Source: an archaeon
GTDB lineage: Archaea; Asgardarchaeota; Hermodarchaeia; Hermodarchaeales; Hermodarchaeaceae
DNA length: 12,365 nucleotides
NCBI GenBank assembly: GCA_016550425.1
Contig: JABXGS010000090.1
Span: 1 to 12,365 of the forward strand
Direction: 5' to 3'
Shown: positions 7,956 through 12,365 of the stretch, piece after piece
How positions within the stretch are numbered: position 1 is the stretch's first letter
Layout of the letters: each line of letters begins with the position of its first letter
Notes under the pieces: generated by a model
Told to the model about the DNA's origin: nothing
Seen by the model: the letters and a program-made list of their open reading frames with translations, nothing else
The model's database searches: none
Translations under genes and position numbers: made by a program

Positions 7956-7981
7956 ATTAGCCGCGTCCTCGACCCCGCACC
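7956..7981. repeat. 26-bp direct repeat, left copy
   Basis: This segment begins ATTAGCCGCG and ends CCCGCACC. It is identical over 26 bases to 11639-11664; the flanking bases on both sides differ (G/A before, A/G after). It is about 69 percent G+C in an AT-rich surrounding. The right copy is part of the predicted structured RNA, whereas this copy is not followed by the rest of it. The two copies bound a 3.7-kb segment with two genes. Confidence 0.85.
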
Positions 7982-8341
7982 ATACGCATCACCTACCTCC
8001 TCAATTAGAATCTCGGCTTCGATGTCAGCACGCTTAGCCCAGTATCCCCACCTCACACTTCCCCTGGTTGTCAACGTCTGCAGTTCACGTCGTTTTGGTG
8101 CTGAGAGAACCGCACATGACGGAGCAGAATGGACTACCATTCGTCCACATTAGCTTCAACAGAAAGAAAGTCTAGTTTGCTTTCGATTTCTATTTGAAGA
8201 AAAGCTCTGGAACGCGAAACTGCCTAATTCTCCGAAACTAAAAATACGATTGCCTCTGCTCTCCTTCTCGGAGAAAAAAAAGTTAGAAAAGACTATTATT
8301 GAAACGGACGCTTTTACACATCCCGGCTAACGCAAAAGCCA

Positions 8342-8350
8342 GCGTATTTA
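8342..8350 (+). promoter_or_regulatory. candidate TATA box for the 766-residue gene
   Basis: GTATTTAAG lies about 100 nt before the ATG at 8447; transcription from near 8372 would give a leader of about 75 nt ending in TTGGAGTTGGA, which supplies a Shine-Dalgarno (GGAG at 8433-8436). Supported only by motif and spacing. Confidence 0.3.
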
Positions 8351-8446
8351 AGTGACGGAATCCATTCAACAGCTTGGGAGGGAACTTGTGCATCGTTAGT
8401 GAGGAGGCTATAGTTTCTCCTTTTTCTCAATTGGAGTTGGATAGAA

Positions 8447-10747
8447 ATGGACTCAGAATTTAGTATTGCAGAACTGGCCTGCATCGCGTCGCCAGAAAAG
8501 GAACCTCTAGTTGAAATCACGACTTTTCCCGAAAATAAGGATCAGCTAACCCTTGAAATCGATGAGCTTGCCGGGGATGTCGTCTTTCATTTCTTCACCA
8601 AATACCGTGAATCCACCAAGAAACAGGACGAACCGAGTTTTGCGGTTACTGTAAAACGAATCAACACCATAGATGCCGAGGGACAAATCATCGCATCACA
8701 TGGTGATGACCAGAATCCCGTCCACACTCTTCGCGAAAAACGAGTCAAAGATCGGTATGGTCACTACGACACCCTAGACCGAGTGCTCACCTTCAATTTA
8801 CCACACTCTGGGTTTAATGCAGGCACAACGACCACAAAAATCATTGAACTGGAACTCGAAGCCACTTTGAGACAATGGGAGTGGAGCGAAGACCCCACAA
8901 CTGCTACTCCACTAGAAGAGCCAAGAACCGAGAATCGCAGGGTTACCGTATCTCTCGTTGTCTATAGTGTCTGTACTGTGGATGCCGAGGTTTTGATTGT
9001 CCCAGGCTCTGGTGAGGGCGACTACACCACAATGGAGGAGGACGGAAGGCTCATCTTTCTAGGGGATTGGAAACACCCCGCGAAAATCCAAGTGACCTTT
9101 ACGAATAATTACCCCGAAGAAGTCGAAATTGCCCTTCAATGCCGGGAGGAAGAAAGCGGTCGCTGGGTGATTCCCTATCTCCACCTCCGAATACCACCAG
9201 CTGATTCTCTACCTCCACCTCCAGATACTCCATTTATGATTCTTTCCGAAGCCATCGTCAAAGAATGGGAATTTCTACAGTGGAGTTGGGGTCACGAAAT
9301 AGAAGAAATCGCCGTTGAGGTTATCCCTTCTCTAATTTCCGAGCAATTTAATTATCAATTGGAGTATTCGCTAATATCCATTGGCAATAAACAAATACCG
9401 ACAGAACCGAGAACTCTCTCGTTAATGTTGGCTATCAAAGTCCCATTATCAAAACGTAACCATGTTCCTTTAGTAAATCAAAACTGGGAATGGGCAAAGC
9501 GTACGAAAATTCTTGAATTTGCCTTCACAGCCGCTGAAGTCACAGTGGGACTCTTGGGTGTGGCTGAAACCGTCGAGGCACTTATTGAGGGTGTAATTCT
9601 AATTGTCGAAGGCCTTCATGAAAGGGCATCACGTCTTTATGAAATTGAGACGAAGATTTTAGAAACTGAGTGTCCAACACCCTACGATTCCGAGTATAGA
9701 TCATCATACCAGCCGCCAATTCGACAAGAATCGACAAAACTTAAGCTAACTCCCAGAGTCTTTAAGGAATTTTTCGATTATATTGACGCTTATCAAAACC
9801 ATAGAAGAACGGTGAAGATTACCTACAATCGGTATATGAGTGCGAAAAAGGATGGAAATTTCTCGGCAGCGAAGAAGCAAAAAATGCACGCTATCCAAAC
9901 AATAACAGCAATGGAAGACACTAGAAAACGAATTCAAAAGTCAGTTTCAGCAGCAACTGAGTCGATTACACGTTCATTGGCGAGCCTTCGAGAGAAAATA
10001 ATGGACTTCGATGTGAAGGAAGTTGAACCAACTATTCGAGACTCAGTACTCACTACTAAGGAAGTCAACGACCTATTCATTCTTCTCAGGGATGAAACTG
10101 AAGAAGGTTTTGTTGCGCAAGTCACCTCAACCTTTCAGGGGCTAGCTGAAACTGTTGTTCGAAGTGGAGGGGATGCAAGTAGGAAGGTGGAGCGGATGAG
10201 AGCTGTTGATGATTTATGCAGAGAGGATATGGATATCGAATTGCTTAAAGATGGGGTTCTTTCTATGCAGGAATTTTATAATCGTCGAGGAAAGCGGGCC
10301 CAAGGTTCGAATTACCTCATTGCTGAGTTTGACGCCCTAATGGGAACTGAGAAGCAGAAACTCTATGCACAGGGAATTACGACCACCCACGAACTACTGG
10401 ATGCTTGTTCAGCGACCGGAGGGATTACCAAATTGTCGGAAAAAACCGGGATCCCAAGACAACGGCTACTCAAATTACTGAGTATCGGAGAGCTTATGCG
10501 AGTAAAAGGCGTGGGGGACGATGAAGCAAGAGTCCTACATGCCACTGGTATTAAGAGTCGAAAACAACTCGCAAAAGCAGGAGCTAAGGATCTCCGCAAA
10601 AAAATACGGGCGTCTGATCAGAAAATCCGTGGACGCACTCCAACCCAAAAACAGGTGAACAGGTGGATTAAAGAAGCAAAGGACAAAACGTCCCGTTTAA
10701 AATTACAAAAAAGAACCTTTTCCAAGGGAAACCAGCAAACAACCTAA
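8447..10747 (+). CDS. large protein with beta-rich N-terminus, amphipathic/helical middle and DUF4332/HhH-like C-terminus
   Basis: 766 residues, not recognised as a whole. Residues about 1-335 look like beta-strand repeats, possibly two or three sandwich domains (RVLTFNLPH, KIIELELEATL, KIQVTFTNN, IALQCREEE, YSLISIG), with a Pro-rich linker LPPPPDTP at about 255-262. About 350-405 is a hydrophobic helical stretch (FAFTAAEVTVGLLGVAETVE, then ALIEGVILIVEGL), possibly membrane-associated. About 430-575 is charged, coiled-coil-like helix. About 630-745 resembles DUF4332: LYAQGITTTHELLDACS, KTGIPRQRLLKLLSIGELMR, and the helix-hairpin-helix VKGVGDDEARVLHATGI (about 686-702), ending in a Lys/Arg-rich tail. 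HhH tails of this type bind DNA or other proteins. There is no signal peptide and no catalytic motif I can name. It lies between the 26-bp repeats and is followed after 240 nt by a small membrane-protein gene. Confidence 0.8.
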   Translation: MDSEFSIAELACIASPEKEPLVEITTFPENKDQLTLEIDELAGDVVFHFFTKYRESTKKQDEPSFAVTVKRINTIDAEGQIIASHGDDQNPVHTLREKRVKDRYGHYDTLDRVLTFNLPHSGFNAGTTTTKIIELELEATLRQWEWSEDPTTATPLEEPRTENRRVTVSLVVYSVCTVDAEVLIVPGSGEGDYTTMEEDGRLIFLGDWKHPAKIQVTFTNNYPEEVEIALQCREEESGRWVIPYLHLRIPPADSLPPPPDTPFMILSEAIVKEWEFLQWSWGHEIEEIAVEVIPSLISEQFNYQLEYSLISIGNKQIPTEPRTLSLMLAIKVPLSKRNHVPLVNQNWEWAKRTKILEFAFTAAEVTVGLLGVAETVEALIEGVILIVEGLHERASRLYEIETKILETECPTPYDSEYRSSYQPPIRQESTKLKLTPRVFKEFFDYIDAYQNHRRTVKITYNRYMSAKKDGNFSAAKKQKMHAIQTITAMEDTRKRIQKSVSAATESITRSLASLREKIMDFDVKEVEPTIRDSVLTTKEVNDLFILLRDETEEGFVAQVTSTFQGLAETVVRSGGDASRKVERMRAVDDLCREDMDIELLKDGVLSMQEFYNRRGKRAQGSNYLIAEFDALMGTEKQKLYAQGITTTHELLDACSATGGITKLSEKTGIPRQRLLKLLSIGELMRVKGVGDDEARVLHATGIKSRKQLAKAGAKDLRKKIRASDQKIRGRTPTQKQVNRWIKEAKDKTSRLKLQKRTFSKGNQQTT

Positions 10748-10939
10748 CTTTTAGATCCTCCAGCGCTTTCACACCAAATTCAACGTGCGGGTCTTTACCT
10801 TGAAGATTCGTCTCTATATGTCTGTAGTTTATCACTCACGTGACGTAATGACACAAGCAAGCCTTGCCGTCGACGGTCCTTGTTCTTAAAGAACGTCTTA
10901 ATTTAATTTACAACTTCCATAACTAAAATGCAAAAGGCA

Positions 10940-10948
10940 TTAATATTC
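10940..10948 (+). promoter_or_regulatory. candidate TATA box for the 174-residue membrane protein
   Basis: TTAATATTC preceded by CAAAAGG (possible BRE). It predicts a start near 10970, keeping the GAGGGAA Shine-Dalgarno (about 10976-10982) in the transcript. A rival box, GATATATAC at 10954-10962, would give a nearly leaderless mRNA. If real, the gene can be expressed separately from the upstream 766-residue gene. Confidence 0.35.
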
Positions 10949-10987
10949 ATTAAGATATATACCCAAAATATCTCAGAGGGAATCTTC

Positions 10988-11512
10988 ATGTCTAGAATGA
11001 TTAAAAGACCAATTAAGAAAAGAGTTGACGGACCAACAGGCCTCGTAGCTGAGGCGGAGGATAAGGAACCAAAAGATGGTTATCTATCAAAGATAGTCAA
11101 ACATATCCCAGCTGAAATTGTGGCAGCATTCGTAACAATCAACGGCATCCTATTGACCTTTCCTGCCCTCCCAGTGACCATTCATTGGATTGTGTTCGCG
11201 GTTCTATTGATTTTCACTCCACTCTACTTCATTCGCTTCGGTCTTACGGATTTAAAAAAGGATGCAGAGAGATATGAGAAGCCAGTAAAAGAGTATGTGA
11301 AAGAGAATAGGTATCAAATATATCCTCAAGTAATATTGAGTCCTGTTGCCTTTATCACATGGGTATTCGCACTAGGTGGTCCTTTCCTTTTCTTTCCGTG
11401 GTATCAGCCTGTTCTAGGTGCTATTCTTCTCGCACTTATCACAATCATAATACCTTGGGTTGATTGGTTTATCATATGGACTTTTGAGTGGGAAAAGGAA
11501 GCACCTGGATGA
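10988..11512 (+). CDS. membrane protein with 'IPAEIVA' motif, function unknown
   Basis: 174 residues from ATG 10988, chosen because GAGGGAA sits 5-6 nt upstream; an in-frame ATG at 10928 would add 20 residues without a Shine-Dalgarno. The N terminus is basic and then acidic (RPIKKRVDG, EAEDKEPKD). Next comes YLSKIVKHIPAEIVAAFVTI (about 32-51), a motif I have seen in many unannotated small membrane proteins of bacteria and archaea ('L.K.IPaEivA.y..i'). Hydrophobic segments lie at about 42-60, 64-84, 113-137 and 140-166, with a charged loop DLKKDAERYEKPVKEYVKEN at about 88-107. It is an integral membrane protein with four probable helices and no catalytic residues. Its position directly after the DUF4332-like gene, inside the repeat-bounded segment, suggests a functional pair, which is inference only. 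Confidence 0.75.
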   Translation: MSRMIKRPIKKRVDGPTGLVAEAEDKEPKDGYLSKIVKHIPAEIVAAFVTINGILLTFPALPVTIHWIVFAVLLIFTPLYFIRFGLTDLKKDAERYEKPVKEYVKENRYQIYPQVILSPVAFITWVFALGGPFLFFPWYQPVLGAILLALITIIIPWVDWFIIWTFEWEKEAPG

Positions 11513-11577
11513 TTACACGAAATTCATCAAAGCTAGGTTATTAGCAAGAAAACGAATCCATAAAAACTCAAGAGAAC

Positions 11578-11592
11578 GGAAGCACACTCGCC
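11578..11592. repeat. 15-bp direct repeat, first copy
   Basis: GGAAGCACACTCGCC recurs exactly at 11688-11702, 110 nt downstream, and similarity continues through GGG with one inserted T. The downstream copy forms the left strand of a stem in the predicted RNA; this copy lies just upstream of the RNA. Confidence 0.75.
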
Positions 11593-11601
11593 GGGTAACT
11601 T

Positions 11602-11608
11602 CTAAATA
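11602..11608 (+). promoter_or_regulatory. candidate TATA box for the structured RNA
   Basis: CTAAATA would place transcription start near 11631-11632, some 8-10 nt before the first predicted paired base (11640). The spacing suits an archaeal promoter; the motif itself is weak. It coexists with a competing minus-strand box discussed under rejected items. Confidence 0.3.
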
Positions 11609-11638
11609 TCCTCTCAAGACTAACTGCTACAGAATGGA

Positions 11639-11664
11639 ATTAGCCGCGTCCTCGACCCCGCACC
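11639..11664. repeat. 26-bp direct repeat, right copy
   Basis: Identical to 7956-7981. Here the repeat is the 5' part of the predicted RNA and supplies strands of its outer helices. The GC-rich run continues to about 11683, unlike at the left copy, so the identity stops abruptly. Confidence 0.85.
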
Positions 11665-11687
11665 GGCGCCTCGACGCCGCCCCTTAT

Positions 11688-11702
11688 GGAAGCACACTCG
11701 CC
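11688..11702. repeat. 15-bp direct repeat, second copy
   Basis: Second copy of GGAAGCACACTCGCC, within the predicted RNA; its AAGCA can pair with TGCTT at 11856-11860. See the first copy at 11578-11592. Confidence 0.75.
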
Positions 11703-11926
11703 TGGGAGAAAGGTGTGGCTACAGATTTCCAGCGGGGATATCGAGGTTTTTAAAATTCTAGGCTTGCATTGCGGCTTTTCCTCGTTGAAGCCAAGTATGC
11801 TTGTTCCCGGGGTTAACCTCTGGAGACAGGGCTTTTGTCCTGCCACCTTTCTCGCTGCTTATGTGTGCGTCGTGGCGCCTTATAATGGTTACGTTTGGGT
11901 TGTGGAGCGAACATAATGGGCTAAGG

Positions 11927-11948
11927 AAAGCTGATTTTTGTCGGCTTT
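11927..11948 (+). other. stem-loop after the RNA core
   Basis: AAAGCTGA at 11927-11934 pairs with TCGGCTTT at 11941-11948 (8 pairs, one T-G) around a TTTTTG loop. It begins three bases after the outermost rod helix and may be the 3' domain of the RNA or part of its termination region. Confidence 0.5.
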
Positions 11949-11989
11949 ATTTATGACTTAACGCGGAATGACACAGTAGAATCGGATTT

Positions 11990-12002
11990 ACGCGGTTTTT
12001 TT
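11990..12002 (+). terminator. candidate oligo-T terminator of the structured RNA
   Basis: ACGCGG is followed by seven T (11996-12002). Archaeal RNA polymerase terminates at T runs of this kind. The preceding ACGCGG is complementary to CCGCGT near the RNA's 5' end and is also a second copy of ACGCGG at 11961-11966. Confidence 0.45.
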
Positions 12003-12051
12003 AGTTTGGGGCATCTAAGGCGCTTTCTTGGGTGTTTCTGTGATTTATTGA

Positions 12052-12069
12052 AAGCCAAAGCTATAAATG
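12052..12069 (+). promoter_or_regulatory. BRE/TATA promoter of the 3'-terminal membrane protein gene
   Basis: AAGCCAAAG followed by CTATAAATG is the best BRE-TATA pair in the window. It predicts a transcript start near 12090 and a leader of about 34 nt. That leader contains the hairpin CACCC-TTT-GGGTG (12099-12111), directly before GGGTAAAACC and the ATG. Confidence 0.6.
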
Positions 12070-12098
12070 CAAGGAACGTAGAACAGGGAGCGCCTAAT

Positions 12099-12111
12099 CA
12101 CCCTTTGGGTG
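12099..12111 (+). promoter_or_regulatory. short hairpin in the mRNA leader, next to the ribosome binding region
   Basis: CACCC pairs with GGGTG around TTT. The 3' arm GGGTGGG (12107-12113) is the only G-rich stretch before ATG 12124, so pairing could hide the ribosome site. Five pairs only; a regulatory role is inference. Confidence 0.35.
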
Positions 12112-12123
12112 GGTAAAACCAAA

Positions 12124-12365
12124 ATGCAATATTTAATTTGGACAATCATCAACTTCATCGTTCAATGGTTCGTCATGGCTTTTATCATCATGCTTGCTGC
12201 TAAGATGGTTGCTGGCATGGAAGCCACCTTCGGTAAATCATTGATTGCCTCATTGATCGGAAGCCTTGTCGCCGCGGTTCTTGCATGGGCTTTTCAAACG
12301 TTTCTAGCCGTCTTCTGGTGGGCTGCGGGCATCGTCATCTTCATTGTCTGGTTGCTCATCATCAA
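12124..12365 (+). CDS. small membrane protein, 5' part (continues beyond window)
   Basis: ATG at 12124 opens a frame that runs to the window edge, giving 80 codons with no stop. The chain is almost wholly hydrophobic: MQYLIWTIINFIVQWFVMAF forms a first helix, then IIMLAAKMVAGMEATFGKS, a second helix about 41-58 (LIASLIGSLVAAVLAWAF), and a third about 61-80 (AVFWWAAGIVIFIVWLLII). A single Lys-Ser turn separates the first two helices. It is an integral membrane protein of unknown role; I recognise no family. The strong upstream TATA box and an in-frame start after a G-rich stretch support the gene. It falls outside the 26-bp repeats and so would belong to the flanking chromosome. Confidence 0.75.
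   Translation, partial: MQYLIWTIINFIVQWFVMAFIIMLAAKMVAGMEATFGKSLIASLIGSLVAAVLAWAFQTFLAVFWWAAGIVIFIVWLLII

Larger units (their letters stand above)
7774..8446. other. 673-bp intergenic region between divergent genes
   Basis: No convincing protein gene is seen. The left part holds the MFS promoter and Shine-Dalgarno; a 26-bp repeat lies at 7956-7981; the right part holds the leader of the 766-residue gene. Between them are short complementary segments that might fold: TCAGCAC at 8025-8031 with GTGCTGA at 8098-8104, and a TTAGCC at 7957-7962 with GGCTAA at 8325-8330, both weak alone. Minus-strand frames of 66 and 68 residues here look low-complexity or arbitrary in composition. There is a long A run at 8273-8281 after CTCC-GGAG complementarity. 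Possible explanations are remnant sequence from an integration event, or an unrecognised RNA. Confidence 0.5.
11631..12002 (+). ncRNA. candidate structured non-coding RNA, family unknown
   Basis: No protein gene fits here, and by eye the plus strand folds into a nested rod. Helices, outside to inside: TTAGCC 11640-11645 with GGCTAA 11919-11924; CGACCC 11653-11658 with GGGTTG 11897-11902; GGCGCCTCGACGC 11665-11677 with GCGTCGTGGCGCC 11867-11879 (12 pairs, one T-T mismatch); AAGCA 11690-11694 with TGCTT 11856-11860; GAGAAAGGTG 11706-11715 with the CACCTTTCTC strand 11844-11853, plus one more pair across a bulged T; TCCAG 11728-11732 with CTGGA 11820-11824. A side hairpin CAGGGC-TTTT-GTCCTG spans 11827-11842. 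CCGCGT 11644-11649 could instead close with ACGCGG 11990-11995, just before seven T. Several pairs are G-T, which favours the plus strand. I see none of the conserved SRP, RNase P or tRNA signatures. Ends are approximate. Confidence 0.55.

Noticed and set aside
7940..8140. 66-residue minus-strand frame across the left 26-bp repeat.
   Set aside because: Composition shows no domain, no Shine-Dalgarno was seen, and it ends inside the repeat; more likely non-coding.
8268..8285. CTCC...GGAG hairpin with an adjacent A run as a terminator.
   Set aside because: The A run follows the stem on the plus strand, and on the minus strand the T run would precede it, so it has the wrong order for termination in either direction.
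11631..11955. Structured RNA encoded on the minus strand, with CATAAATAAAG at 11945-11955 as TATA box about 26 nt before 11924.
   Set aside because: The spacing is attractive and would make the 26-bp repeat the 3' end of the RNA, the usual integration site. However, several helices hold G-T pairs that become A-C on the minus strand, and the T7 tract lies on the plus strand. Kept as an alternative, not the main call.
11640..12000. SRP RNA or RNase P RNA, because of size and rod shape.
   Set aside because: The conserved SRP loop (GGAAGG...GCAGC type) and the RNase P conserved region I were not found on either strand.
7774..12123. CRISPR array or tRNA genes in the non-coding parts.
   Set aside because: Only two copies of each repeat exist, with no regular spacing, and no T-arm plus acceptor-stem pairing was found.

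Overview
The window looks archaeal. Several genes are preceded by AT-rich TATA-like boxes at archaeal spacing, some of them with purine-rich Shine-Dalgarno stretches. The gene content includes a coenzyme F420/luciferase-type oxidoreductase, a plant-type leucine-rich-repeat protein of the sort abundant in Asgard archaea, an RPA-like OB-fold fused to an acetyltransferase, and a DUF4332-like helix-hairpin-helix tail. Base composition is moderately AT-rich. An Asgard (for example Thorarchaeota-like) origin is my best guess; it is an inference from gene content and not proven, since the window has no rRNA or marker gene.

Layout. 2-358: 3' end of an amidohydrolase gene. 460-822: small multi-pass membrane protein. 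882-1121 (minus): small two-helix membrane protein hidden under an over-long plus-strand frame. 1233-1862 and 1870-2682: ICMT-like membrane methyltransferase followed after 7 nt by a nine-repeat LRR protein, probably one transcript. 2824-3474: UlaG-like metallo-beta-lactamase-fold hydrolase. 3494-7773: four minus-strand genes (APH-like kinase, LLM-class flavin/F420 oxidoreductase, GNAT-OB fusion, MFS transporter), mostly with their own upstream gaps, so a co-oriented cluster and not one tight operon. 7774-8446: a 673-bp gap that ends in the leader of the next gene.

The right third is the unusual part. A 766-residue protein of unrecognised N-terminal architecture with a C-terminal DUF4332/HhH-like tail (8447-10747) is followed by a 174-residue membrane protein carrying an 'IPAEIVA' motif (10988-11512). 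This pair lies between two perfect 26-bp GC-rich direct repeats (7956-7981 and 11639-11664). The right-hand repeat is the 5' part of what folds by eye into a long nested rod: at least five consecutive co-linear helices between about 11640 and 11924, including a 12-pair stem with one mismatch. A hairpin, a sequence that can close with the 5' end, and a T7 tract at 11996-12002 follow. G-U pairs and the T tract favour the plus strand. I do not recognise it as tRNA, rRNA, RNase P or SRP RNA, so it is a candidate new structured RNA. After it comes a good BRE/TATA promoter and the start of a small membrane-protein gene (12124 to the window edge).

The main hypotheses are (1) a previously unassigned structured non-coding RNA of about 300-370 nt and (2) a two-gene cargo (DUF4332-tail protein plus IPAEIVA membrane protein) bounded by repeats derived from the end of that RNA, possibly a small integrated element. 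Neither can be proven without searching related genomes.
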